Made by a program: the position numbers and the translations under genes. Positions 11,426-23,479 of a DNA stretch of 64,000 nt are shown here, in pieces; positions within the stretch are counted from its first letter, which is position 1; the number at the start of each line of letters is the position of its first letter. The DNA is from Diospyros lotus (lineage: Eukaryota > Streptophyta > Magnoliopsida > Ericales > Ebenaceae), in contig NC_068351.1 of the NCBI RefSeq assembly GCF_014633365.1, forward strand, positions 23,072,866 to 23,136,865, given 5' to 3'. The notes under the pieces were generated by a model. That model searched no databases and was not told the origin of the DNA. It saw nothing but the letters and a program-made list of their open reading frames with translations.

Positions 11426-14400
11426 TTTTTTTTTTGTTTACATGAGGTGAATATTATTAATTAATTGGTAGTGAAAGCATCAAACAAAGACCATAGTATA
11501 CAATCTAAGGACTCACCAAAGCTTTAATAAGACCCAAACAAGAAAAAATAAAAGAAAGCAACCAATGCAAGAATAGCCTAACGAGCAATAAACCCCTAAA
11601 AGGAAATCCTCGTGACTAGTTACATAATATACATAGAAAACATGTAAAGGCCTCCAATACCAACACTAACCCTCCATGTTAGTTCCTACCATTAGAAAAC
11701 CATAAATTTGGGAAGACTAAAAGCATCAAGAATAGAGCACAATATATTGGTGTGATCTTCTCCAATTGAGCCTAACAAAGAAAAGAAAAAGAAAATCCCA
11801 CTGCCTACAATAAAACCTCCATAAATCAGTATTTCAAAATAGAGTATCTCAAATAAAATATCTTGATCTTAAACACAATAACATATCGCCAACCCTAGTA
11901 GCACAACCCAAAATCAGAAGTCCAATTGAAACACCAATAACAATCTCAAAAGAACATATGCCCTAAAGGCTAAGAGAGAGAGCATACCAACAAAAAAGTT
12001 AGAGCCACCAATGCACTATCCAAAATTGAAGATTATAAATTGAAGCCAGCTAAGTATAGAAGAAAGGAACTCCTAGAAAAATGCATTAAAGGAATATAGG
12101 TTAAACCAAAGAGTTTGGAAATTAGTAACGCTAAATTGAAGCCTATATTAGCACCCCCCCCCAACTTGGAGATTAAAAGAAAAAAAGAAGAAAAAAACAG
12201 AACCACAAAAGATTTAACACTACAATAGTCACCTTTCCTTCGAGAAGGAATTAGGGCCTCATATAGAACCAATATATAATTTGATCCATTGACATCATAA
12301 TTGAAGCCTTGCCACCCCTTCAACATAGCAACATCTCCATTAGCTTGTCCAAAACCATAACTCAAAATTTCACCAACAAATAGGAAGCACTCGCATTACT
12401 AATTCATTGTTTACATCTCTCTTCCCTTACTCGTTACTTTTAACTATTACTTTATTTCTAATTTATTACTAACTCTTCTTTTTGTAAAAAGGAAATTAGT
12501 AACATGAACATAAGAGGCTTTCGCATATATAAAGTAAAAAAGTTTCAAAGTTAACACCATTTGCATTGAAACCCAATTTACCCTCCTCTTGATTTCTACA
12601 TAGCTCATATCCCTTCATGGAGTAAATCTGCAGAGCCATCAAAACTTATTGTAAGGCTAGAGTGTAAAAAGGGATCTATTGGAACAACTATAGCTAGTGA
12701 CTTTAGAGGTAATGTGTACAAGATCTAGCTTTGATATATCTAACCCTATCATAATGGTTAAAGTTGAGGTTTTATGCTTTGCTATACATCAATGGCAGAG
12801 CAATTTAATAGGGATAACATTGTCTTCAAGTTTATTCTCTCCATTTTCTCAAAGATTCACAAAAAGAACAATGAAGTTCATTGGTTTAAAGCCATCATAA
12901 ACAACAAAATCATCAATTTTTAACATCGTCCCTAGAATTGGAAAGTGCTTCATGCTTCATGATCTAGTACATGGTAGGCACCTATGAGAAAGCTAGCTGG
13001 GCTATAAGAGAATGTAGTTTTGTAGAATCCTTATAAAGATCCATTCTTAATTTCAATTTTTCCTAAGCCATCATACTTTCCCATAGTGGGACTTGATATC
13101 AGTTCCTTGCAACATGTCCCCCCATTTTTTTTCATTCCTTAATATAATCATTAAGGAAAAGAAAAAAAAAAAATCATTCTTGTTGGTTTCTTACACAACC
13201 TGAGTCTCTGGCTAAACCACAAGAACAAGCGTAAAATCGTGAAAGATAAACTAAAAACATAAAGAGTACAAGAACACAAGATTTATGTGTTCGGATCTGT
13301 AAAAAAGATCCTACTCACGGCAGAGGCTCTACCTCTAGTCAATCCACTAAAGACTTTATCAATTACAACATATTACATCGACTTACAACAAGAACTCAAA
13401 AAATATAGTATTGCAAACAAAATAAAAGAACTAGATGCAAGTACAGATTATTCAGACACCAAGAACTACCTATACAAACAGTCTCTTCACCACAATCCCT
13501 CACGCCTAAGGTGTATTTACTAGAGATTACGCAATACAAGTAGATCTTACCAACAACAAGCTAATCGATCGAAGGAAGGGATTCACGAGAGTATCTCTCT
13601 TCATGCACCGAAAGTAGGGTTTTTAAAAAGAGAAATGAGCCAATTTATCGATTAGGGCATCAAAGTGCCCTTTTATAGTAGTGAGAAATTGAGTTGGGCC
13701 AAAGAGAAACATGCATGGGCCACACTTGGGTTTGGCTAAATAATAGATCTCGGCCCACATTAAGAATGGATCTTGGCCCACAATATTAATCATCACAATT
13801 ATCAACAACAAATTATATATACACAATAATTGCATTTAAATGTAAGTAAAATAAAAACCCAATTGCATATAAGAGAAATGCAAACAGAATACACATAGAA
13901 AAACATAAATGATAAAAATTATTTTAATGCATTTTGAATCACCTTATTTAACACTTCTGTTTGTCTCCAAATATTCTATTTACATGCTTTAGTAAACAAA
14001 ATATTATCACAAATAATAACATTATTTTTATTTTTAAACCAAACCTTATTATCATTTTAAGTCACCACCCACAATTCCCTAAACTATTCATTCATCTCTA
14101 GTTGTCATTTTTTGTAGAAGGATAGTTGGGAATGATAAATACCAAGGGTTAATTCCATTAAGAAGAATTCAAATGTTATGATGCCCGACAAGCATATGTT
14201 CAAAATGCCCAGCACAAAATATTTATTTTCTTTATACTTTTATCTTCTTCCTAATAATAATATTTGGTACTGGAGGTCTAATTATTTGACTACCCCTCTA
14301 TATATGTTGATATGTAGCTTGTGGATTATATACAGATGGAGGGATTATTTCCATAATTGAGTTGCTTCTCTAGAGAGCCTTTCTCTTTAGGTAACCCGAG

Positions 14401-14734
14401 AGAGTTCATGCCCTAGCTGCAACGAAGCTTGGATGGTCAATATGATAGATTCTACTATTCATTTTCATTATTTTCCTCGTCTTAATTAGTCTTTATCGTC
14501 TTCTTCCATCCATTCTCAATCCACACATTAGTTTTGATCTCCCTCAAGGAGTTTGTGTCAATTATCTTACCCCTCTATTACTAGTTGAATCCATCCTACC
14601 ATTGCTTATTGCCTCTTCTAATGGAATATCCCTTTTGTAAAACGTGCCTCCCTTCCCCCAAACCCCCTTCCCCTAAAGCAACATTTTTTTCTTAGTTGAT
14701 TTAAGCCTATGTTCTTAGAGTCAGCCTTACCCAT
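11426..14734. other. AT-rich DNA, no confident gene
   Basis: Begins after a poly-T run (11426-11436), which could be the reversed poly-A tail of a minus-strand retroposon lying to its right; the following 950 bp resemble the 3' untranslated style of the LINE at 16430 but show no domain. A 110-residue frame on the minus strand at 12033-12365 matches nothing I know. The segment 13180-13850 looks like retrotransposon untranslated sequence (a GATTTATGTGTTCGG motif near 13280) but lacks definable ends. Confidence 0.35.
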
Positions 14735-15627
14735 ACTACAAAAAACAAAAAAAAGATTTTAGAGAGGAAATTTTTTCATCTCTAATAGGGACGAATTTGG
14801 AAAATTATTTTAGAGACAGATTTATAGATGGATATTAGTTGTCTCTACTTTAGCGATGAAATTTTTTCTGTCTCTAAAATCAAAGATGGAAAAATTTCCG
14901 TCTATATGTTTTTCCTTGGCCAGAGACAAAATTAATTTCATCTATGCCCTCAAAGACAAAAGTAATTTTGTCTCTACCCTTAGCTTAGAGACGAAATCCG
15001 TCTTTATTTATACAAAATTAAATTACACAAAATCAAAATAATCTAACGTAAAAGCATGCGCATAATAATAAAATAATTGGTATTTTAAAATATAAAGCAT
15101 GCAAGTAATAATAATTGGTATTTTAGAACATAAAATAACTGGTATTTATATTTTAGAATATAAATATTAACAATATTTATATTCTAGTATATGTAGAAGT
15201 ATCTGAGTTCAGAGACGAAATTTTTTTTGTCTCCAAACTCTAAATTTGATTGGTCATTGGTAAGTCTAAGAGTCAGGCGAGAAGTTGGAATTTTATTATG
15301 AAAAGTAGAAAATAATAGCTTAAATATAATTTGAAGCAAATAAATAACTAATTGTCATAGACCTGTGGCCAAGTGAGCCATGTTTGAGCCTTCGATCATG
15401 CTAGGTTTTGGGTTTGAGTCACAAGGAAAACAATATTTTTTGGAGAAAAAGGGAAGCCATGCGCGTAGGCATGAGCCTTACGTCATGTTGCGTGCTTGTG
15501 CCACACATGTCCAGGCCATTGGATGCTAGACACCCCTATTGAAGCTGTTGCACTTGTTATCACTATAATAGTGACATTTAGTGATGAATTTTTTTCGTCG
15601 TTGAAAGATATTTTTTTTTTTGTGTGG
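14735..15627. mobile_element. Possible non-autonomous CACTA-like element
   Basis: The left edge reads ATACTACAAAAAAC and the right edge a T-run followed by GTGTGG, which would be degenerate versions of CACTACAA...TTGTAGTG. Inside, both flanks carry repeated AGAGACGAAATT/AATTTTGTCTCT words in both orientations, like CACTA subterminal arrays. The edges are imperfect and I cannot confirm a 3-bp target duplication. Confidence 0.35.
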
Positions 15628-16429
15628 CCACTATTTATGGTGCATGTTACTAGTGAGTGAAAGCAGTTGTTGTGACCACCATCCTAGAATTCACCAAAGT
15701 GATGTATTGGATATGATGTAATTGGGATCCAAGTTGATATGGCAATCTTGATGGTCGGTAACCCTTATTTTTCGTGCTTCATTGTTTTGGTTTGCATCTT
15801 GGAGATCATCCATTGAAGATTTGTGTTATCTTTATTTTTGTTTGGATTGCCAGGTGGGTTAGATCCCAATTTGGCTTGAGGCATGTCTTTGGCAAAGGTA
15901 ATTAGGGTTTTAGGCATTAAAGGTTACATCAATAGGTTCTAGTAGTTTTTTTTTTTTATTGTATAGACCAAGATGGGTACTGTATTTTATGTGGTCCTTT
16001 ATTATTTGTGTATTTTGTTTTCTTTTTTTGTGTTGCTTTTAGTCGTGTTTGTTTAGGTTATTCAAATAGCTATGTTAGGTGTTTTTGGTAAGACATTATT
16101 TGTTAGTGGGTGTTTGGTTGACCTTGTTATCTCGCTCCCTAAAACCCTAAATTTGGAGCTCTTGCCTGAATGTGTGCTCGGTGCATATCTTATTTGGTGC
16201 GGCTTCTTTTTCTACTACTAGTTTTAGGCATCAAGCAAAAAAAGACAAAAGAAGAACAAAAACTCTTGGAACCATACATATACAAAGTTAAGTTAATGAC
16301 GTTGACTTAATTAGGGGGATCGGTTCTAAGGTTTTTCTTTAGCAAAAAAAAGGTAAAGCCTTTCTTTGACTTTCAAGTGCAACTTAGTGGCTCACAGGGG
16401 TTATGAAATAATGGTTCTGAATAATTTTT
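15628..16429. other. T-rich DNA, nothing recognised
   Basis: T-rich sequence with several long T-runs (15943-15958, 16020-16028). No open frame of note and no recognisable element edges. Confidence 0.4.
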
Positions 16430-18017
16430 GTTTAAGTAAGAATATTAAAAACAAAAATAATGCTGAATCGACTACAACCAAGGCTAAGGTATACCTCGAA
16501 CCACAAAAAAACTAGGGGGAACACAATAACAATCACCCTCTAGACCAAACCAAATGAAACAAAATAAAGAAAGATAGATGCTGGGAACACCCAAATTATA
16601 AAGAGCTACTCCTCTGAGATCACTCATAGAAGCATAATGGAAGAGAGTACAAGCCCAAAAAAGCGAGACAACAGGGGAACATGAGCTCAGAATGCACTGG
16701 CACTAAGCATGAAAACACATGATTGCAACAACCATCCTCCATAAATAAACGAACAACCATTCCTCATGGGAAAATAGGCTAAACTCTCAGAAACCTTCAT
16801 ACCTAAAATGAATAGTCGCTATGCGGGTCCAAACAACACATTGGATCTAATGTGCCAACTGAGAAACAAATCAATTCTGATCCTGAAAACATCTATTGTT
16901 ACGTTTCTTCCAGATATAATACACCAAAGCATGAAGCACCAGCCTATTTTCCACCTACCAGAGGCCCTTTCCACTCCATCTAGCAACTGCCAAGAGCACA
17001 CCTGTATCCTATCAATGCCATGACCAACTGAATTTCTTGGATTTATGAAAGAAAGGCATCACTTCTCGAGAAAATGGGCACTCAAAAGAGAGATGGGAAT
17101 GACTTTTCGCATCTGCCCTGCAAAGAAAGCATCTATTCGGGAAAGACAAAAATAGGTTAGTACGATCAAGCGTGGATAAACGCTCCTGAATCGCCTATTA
17201 AAGAATAAACTTATGGGCTGGGATACCCACAAAAGACCACATTAGCCTACACTAGCCTATACTAAGGAACCCGGTGGCGCTGAACTTGAAGATCCTAGAA
17301 TGCTACCTTGGCAATAAAGGCCCAATTAGAGGTGGAGAGCTGACATGGCTCATCTCAATGCTTAAAACGAGGGAGACAAGAGAGATGGTTACGAATTAGG
17401 TTAGTGTGCAGGGAAAAGGAAGTCTCCGGCCAGATCCAAGAGCCATATTTAATAAAATCCTCTACCTTAGCTATACTTGAAATACCCAATTGTTGAGGTA
17501 TTTGGCGAGAGAAATGATCAATGAGAACACCTAACAGGTTCCACTAATCATGCCAAAGGAAAGTAGTATGACCGTCCCCAATCCTCCATCCAAACCGGGA
17601 TCTCATAACACCCCTTAGCGAGAGTAACTTTTCCAGTACCATGGGTAGGCATAGGGTGTTTTAAGCAGCTAGAAACACTCACCTTTAATCTGATATGAAT
17701 GCACCCATTTAACCTAAAGGGCCTCCCTATCTTTTAAGAGAAAACGCCAAATTAACTTGGCCACCAGGGCTTGATTCCAAAGATAAAAAGACTTCATACC
17801 CAAGCCATCCTACTCTTTAGGGTAGCAAATCACTTGCCATGCCACATTCGCTTTATTAGAATTAGCCTCATTACCACTCGATAAGAAATTTCTAATTAAT
17901 TTCTCTATCTCTCAGATCACTCATTTCAAAAGGATAAACACGGGTGCCCAGTACACATAAATGGTAGATAGAATAGAATGCACCAATTGCAGATGCCCCC
18001 AAAAGGATAGTAACCTA
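16430..18017 (-). mobile_element. L1-type LINE, 3' part (RT end and zf-RVT)
   Basis: On the minus strand the translated blocks are, in order, RLLSFWGHLQLV, equivalent to the LSYAGRLQL block that follows the RT core in plant L1 elements (18013-17975); a GDG..TFLWHDWW block (about 17580-17540); and a zinc-binding block SFPNRCFLCRADAKSHSHLS (17148-17089) of the zf-RVT family. Stops and frameshifts separate them, so it is dead. This is the missing downstream part of the LINE whose upstream part lies at 45375-48960. About 35 codons expected between RYLGVPL (next to 45375) and RLLSFWG are absent. Confidence 0.82.
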
Positions 18018-19235
18018 ATTATTTTGGGGTAGAAGTGTAATTTCTCATAGTCATAGGGCTAAGTATAATTTTATGGAACCTAAGGACTTTAGTACAAGGG
18101 GGAAAAGTGTTAGGAAATGGAAGAAGAAGGACCAAATTGCAAATTATAGTGTGAACACTACAAAAAAATTGGATTTGCAGGTCGGTCGCCGGCCATCGAC
18201 ATCCCATCGCCGTTGCAGGGTAAGAGGCAGGCCATTGTGGCCTAAGGGATAGGTTTATCATTGTGGAGCGACTTGATTGGCTAGAGATTCAGCCGAAAAT
18301 GGCTATAAATAGTTGGGTATGGCTAAGGGTTTCTTTATTCAAAACTTAGGTTTAAATTGGTGGTTTTTGGAAAAATCATGAGGATTGAATAAAGGGCTTT
18401 TGTTCTAGAGGTAGTAAAGATCATTTCTAAAAATTTTGAAGCATTTTGGTGTTGGTTTTAGAGAGTTTTGGGGTGGCTTAAAAATCGAGATTCATCGAAG
18501 CTGAGCTTTAATCTGCCATTTTTGAGTGTTTTGGTCAGAATCTTAGGATAAGAGTGGTTCCAGTGTGTTCAGGGAGTTGAATAGGCTAAGAGAAGAGGAG
18601 AAATCAAGAGGAAATCAGGTCAAACCAGTCGTCGACGATGAGAGAACAGTCAAAGAAGACAACCCGAGAAGGCACGTGGGCTGTGAGAGCATGTAGGCGA
18701 GTGAAAAGGTAAGAAAAATAGGGAAATAGGGGAAAAAAGAAAAGGAGAAAAAATAGGAAAAATTCTAGAAAAATTCTGAAATATTGTTTTATTGATAGTC
18801 TGAAAATTTTGTCCAAGAAATATACCCAGGCACGCATTCCGAGATAAGGCACGTATATTAAGAAAACTAATAAGCTTGAACAAGGTGAGTGGTTTTTTCC
18901 CACAGATTTATACGTGATGCGTTTTGCCTAAATTAAGCATGATTTTCATGAGGGTTGCCAAATTACATATGATTTACATACATCTTGTCATATCAATACA
19001 TGTTTTATTGCATCAATAATTGGGATATTTTCATTTGACATGATATTGTTGGCATATCGATACTTGTGATAGGGTGGGATATTACCCTCGTAGTGTAGTT
19101 GCATTTCTCCAATGGGTGTTGCCGGATACCACATGAGTCTCTTGTGTTGGGGATGGATTTCTCCAAGGGTGAATGTCGGGGTGACTGCCTAAGGTTCTAT
19201 GTTGGTGTTAGAATGCAAGTCAAAGTTACATCAGG

Positions 19236-20702
19236 CACTACAACAAAATTGGCATTTAGTGGCGATTTTTTTTTGCATTTAGCGGTGGTTTTTAACCGCT
19301 GCTAAGTAATTTAGTGGCGGTTTTAGAAACCGCCGCTAAGTCAGCCGTCGCGGAACGTTTAGCGGCGGTTTTCAGCAACCGCTGGAATAACCGCTGCTAA
19401 TTTTAAATTTTGCGACGGTTTTTCTAAATATTTGATTTAGCGGCGGTTTCTATAATATTTAGCGACGGTTTTGAAACCGCCGCGAAAATTAATAACAAAA
19501 ATTAAATTTTTAATTTTAGCGGCTGTTTCAAAACCGTTGCGAAAATTAATAAAAAAAATTAAATTTTTAATTTTAGCGACGGTTTCAAAACTACTGCTAA
19601 AATTAAAAATTTAAATGCTTTTATTGCCGGCGCAGGCCAACCGGACCCGCGCCAGCCAGCCCAGCTCGCGCCTGGCCCTTGCGCGCCATGTGGCCGCTTG
19701 TGCGCGCACGCGCACGCGAACTGCCTGATCTGTGAAGAACCCCTTAACATATATGCACATATATATATTATATACTAATCTAACAACTAATTTTCAGAAT
19801 TATATTTTATATTTTTTAATTTATATTAAAAATATTTATTAATTGATTATTTTTTAAAAGAATAATAGAATAAATTAAAAATAAATTAAATTAAATAAAT
19901 TAATTGATTAAAAATAAAAAATAATTTAAATGCAATTTTAAAAATTATTAAAATTTTATATATTAAAATTTTGTTAAATTTATTTTTATTTTTTTTAAAT
20001 TAGATTTTTAATGAATTTTGCTATTAATTTAAATGCAATTTTAAATTTATTTTTAAGATTTTATATTTATTTTTATTAATTTATTTTGTAATTATTTTCT
20101 TAAGCAAAATTTAATTTTTTTAATGAAAATAATGAATTTTAATATTTAAGATTTTTAATCGCCGCTAAATTTAATTTTTTAATAAATTTTGCGGCGATTT
20201 TTGAAAACGCCACAAATATTATTTTATTTTTAATTTTGAATTATTTAATTTTTTGAATTTAGCGGTGGTTTTTCAAAAATCGCCGCTAATTTTAATTTTT
20301 TTTGAATTTTGTGGTGGTTTTCAAAAATCACAGCAAATGTTAATTTAATTTTAATTTTGAATTATTTAATTTTTTTAATTTAGCGACTGCCATTAAATTT
20401 AATTTTTTTTTTGAATTTTGCGGCAGGTTTTTTAAAACTGCTGCAAATGTTAATTTAATTTTAAATTATTTATTTTTTTATTTAGCGTCGGTTTCTCAAA
20501 AACCACTGTGAAACAGAATTTAATTTTTTTATTATTTAATTATTTTTTAAATTTAGCGACGATTTTTTAGAAACCGCCGCAAAAAAACATGTTTTATTGA
20601 ATTTTGCGACGGTTTTATGAAACCGTTGCAAAAATCTTATTTTGCGACGGTTTTGAAACAGCCGCAAAAAAATCGCCTCAAAAAATTAATTTTTTTGTAG
20701 TG
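19236..20702. mobile_element. Non-autonomous CACTA transposon, duplication AGG
   Basis: 1467 bp from CACTACAACAAAA to TTTTTTTGTAGTG, flanked by a perfect 3-bp duplication AGG (19233-19235 and 20703-20705). Nearly all of it is built from palindromic subterminal units of the form GCGGCGGTTT...AAACCGCCGC with degenerate variants, separated by AT-rich DNA. It has no transposase frame. The same motif makes up the ends of the large CACTA 110 bp to the right, so that family's transposase is the likely mobiliser. A GC-rich island sits at 19626-19735. Confidence 0.92.
19626..19735. other. GC-rich island inside the small CACTA
   Basis: About 110 bp rich in GCGCGC, GCCAGCCAGCC and GCGCACGCG words between two AT-rich halves of the element. 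It does not resemble the GCGGCGGTTT subterminal motif. It could be an acquired filler or a fragment of GC-rich DNA like that in the copia leader at 35330-35795. Confidence 0.8.
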
Positions 20703-20812
20703 AGGGCGTCTGATTATTCATGTCCATACATCATTCAATCATGAAATGTATTTTAACCCTCACTTATAAGATTCATCTTTTAACTTGGACTTTTATCCCT
20801 AAAATATTACAT

Positions 20813-20826
20813 CACTACAAAAAAAC
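20813..20826 (+). repeat. CACTA left terminal inverted repeat
   Basis: CACTACAAAAAAAC, 14 bp, an exact inverse of 44945-44958. Confidence 0.95.
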
Positions 20827-20837
20827 GGGTTTATTGC

Positions 20838-21475
20838 GGCAGTTTTTTTGCGGCGGTTTTGAAAACCGCCGCAAAACATGAAATTTTGCGGCGGTTTTCC
20901 AACCGCCGTAAAATAGGTTTTTTGCGGCGGTTTATCCTACATTTTGCGGCAGTTTTGAAAAATCGTCGCCAAATTAATTAATTTAAAATAAAAATTAAAT
21001 TTAGCGACGATTTTAAGAAAATCGTCGCCAAATTCATTAATAAAAAATTAAAAAAAATTGAATTTAGCTGCAGTTTTGACAAAACCACCGCTAAATTCGT
21101 TAATAATAAAATTAAAAAATAAATTTTGCAGCAATTTCAAATAACCGCCGCAAAATTTAGAAATTAAAAAATAAAAAAGTAAATTTAGCGGCAGTTTTGA
21201 CAAAACCGCCGCTAAATTCCTTAATAATAAAATTGAAAAGTAAAATTTGCGGCGGTTTTAAATAACCGCCGCAAAATTTAGAAATTAAAAAATAAAAAAT
21301 TAAATTTAGCGGCGGTTTTGACAAAACTGCCGCCAAATTCATTAATAAAAAAATTCAAAAAAAAATTAATTTTAGCGACGATTTTGTTTAAATCGCCGTA
21401 AAATTTAGAAATTAAAAAATAAAAAAATTAAATTTAGCGGCGATTTAGTCAAAAACCGCCGCCAAATTCAGAAAT
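20838..21475. repeat. CACTA left subterminal palindrome array
   Basis: More than ten units of the form TGCGGCGGTTTT..AAAACCGCCGCAA or TAGCGGCGGTTT..AAACCGCCGCTAA, most of them inverted pairs with a 2-6 base centre, spaced by A/T-rich linkers. In CACTA elements such arrays are bound by the element's TNPA-like protein; the core here appears to be GCGGCGGTTT. Several units carry single C-to-T or G-to-A changes. Confidence 0.9.
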
Positions 21476-23036
21476 TAAAAAAAATCAAAAAATAAATTTC
21501 AAAAAAATTAATAATTTAAAATTAAAATTAAATTAAATTTTGCAATATAATCTAAATTCTTTAATGTTTTAATCAATTAATTTATTTAATTTAATTGAAT
21601 TAAATAATTAAATTAAATAATTTATTTATTTTAAATTTATCAATTAAATAATATATAAAATGTAAATTTATCAGTTAATTTATCAATTAAATTTTTAATT
21701 TATCAATTAATTTTTTTCCTTCTCAAATTTGTAAAATGTAAAATTTTAAAATATTAATTTATAAAATATAAATTTTGTATCTATAAATATAGAAATTAAA
21801 TTCTAAATATATAAATTATTATATTTCATGTGCATAAAATATATATACATGTAAACTAATTTATATAAAAATTTATAAATTAAAATATATATTAAATGTA
21901 TAATAATTAACTATTTGTAATAGTTATTAAATATATACAAAATGAAAAAAATGAGAGGAGAGAGAGAAAGGGGCGCTTTCATATTTTAAAAAAGAAGTTA
22001 GTATATGAATTATATTTTTTTTTATGAGAAAAAGTATATTAAAACTGAATTGAATAATATTTAGAGAATATATATATAAATACTATTCTTATATTGAAAA
22101 GATGATATAAATATTTTTAGATTGATGATAGAGTCAAGAAAAACACATCAAATTTCAAAAAACTTGTTATATCACCTAATTTTATAATAACTTTTTGAAT
22201 TAAAAATAATAATACATCTAATATAATCAGAATGTACATTTCTCTATATAATATACAAGAATCTCTCTATATATAGTATACATCAAACATGACTTTGATT
22301 AATAATATATTTAGTATTATCTTTATCTATATTGTGTGTTGATTAATCAATAAATGCATTGCATTGTGTTGTGTTTGATTAATTAAGCATTACAATGTTT
22401 GATTAATCATAAATATATATGAATTAATTTAAATTCATATGGTCGTGACATGAAGTTTATAAAAACACCAACAGTGTCAATGGTTGAGATCAAATACTCA
22501 ACATATTTTCTCCCCGAAACCATCCCATCCCCCATCATCTCACAAGTATCATAACCACTATCAGAGAGACAGTTGGCGAGACAGACAGCCGGTCACTTCC
22601 CCAAATCCATGGCATGGTCACTTCCTTTTCAATTTTTTCTTTTAACTCCCTCTTTATTTCAAATGTCTCTTGTCACAACCATAGCCACAACCACTGAGTT
22701 CTTTGTAGTCAACGCTTAGATGGCTTGCAATAGTGTAAGTTTTAAAAAACTTAATTGGGCTTAATCCAAAAGAACTTGACCAGGCTTAATCCGTGAATTA
22801 AGTTTTACACTCTTTTAATAATTTTTTAATCTTTTTTTCAGATAATGTCTAATATGAATTAAGTTTTACACATAATTAAATTTAATATTTTTATATTATT
22901 TAAAAATATATATTAGTCAACAATATTAATTTTTTATATTAAATTATGTATATTAAATATAATTACTTTAAATGTCATAGTTAAATAATTAATTAAAAAA
23001 TAAAATAAATTACTTAACTAAAAATACCAAATTCCC
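21476..23036. other. AT-rich interior of CACTA, no gene
   Basis: Very AT-rich, low-complexity DNA between the subterminal array and the promoter zone. No coding frames or element edges seen. Probably intrinsic to the CACTA. Confidence 0.5.
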
Positions 23037-23479
23037 TCCCCCAATTTCCCATTACCCGCCTGCGCCAAGGCACCCCCAATTTCCCAAATTCCCAAATTCC
23101 CTCCCCCAATTTTACTCTCTCTCTCTCTCTCTCTCTGCGAACCCTTCTTGATCTCTGTCTCTCCTTCTCCCTCGCGTCGCTAGCCCTCGCCCCCTCGTTC
23201 GCTCTCGCCCTCCCCTCGCTCGCTCTCGCCCTCGGCCGCTCGCCCGCCGTCGCTAGCCCTCGGACCCTCGCTCGCTCTTGCCCTCTCCTCGCTCGAGCTC
23301 GCCCTCGGCCCCTCGCTCGCTCGCTCTCGCCCTCCCCTCGCTCGCCGTCGCTCGCACTCGCCCTCGGCCCCTCGCTCGCAGTCGATTGCACTCACCCTCG
23401 GCCCCTCGCCCGCCGTCGCTTGCGCTCGCTCTCGCCTCTCGCAGTCGCTGACTCGCTCTCGCCTCTCGCGGTTCCTCAG
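23037..23479 (+). promoter_or_regulatory. Likely promoter zone and GC-rich leader exon of TNP2
   Basis: A pyrimidine block with CCCCCAATTT words repeated (23039-23110) and a (CT)n run lead into about 320 bp of strongly repetitive GC-rich DNA made of CTCGCTCGC, CTCGCCCTC and CCGTCGCT words. The block ends in CTCAG followed by GTTAGT, a good splice donor at 23480. I infer an untranslated first exon spliced to the transposase coding exon near 25236. In maize Spm the first exon is also a GC-rich, internally repetitive regulatory region beside the promoter; the resemblance is in layout, not sequence. The Arg/Glu-rich minus-strand frame here is compositional. Confidence 0.55.

Noticed and set aside
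12033..12365. 110-residue minus-strand frame as a gene
   Set aside because: Hydrophobic, AT-driven composition, no recognised motif and no exon context.
18156..18172. CACTACAA motif as the left end of a third CACTA
   Set aside because: No matching inverted end with a shared 3-bp flank (GAA): the candidates at 20702 and 44958 pair perfectly with other starts.
23014..23395. Arg/Glu-rich minus-strand frames of 125 and 71 residues
   Set aside because: They are the complement of the CTCGCTCGC repeat block and overlap each other in different phases; low-complexity artefact.
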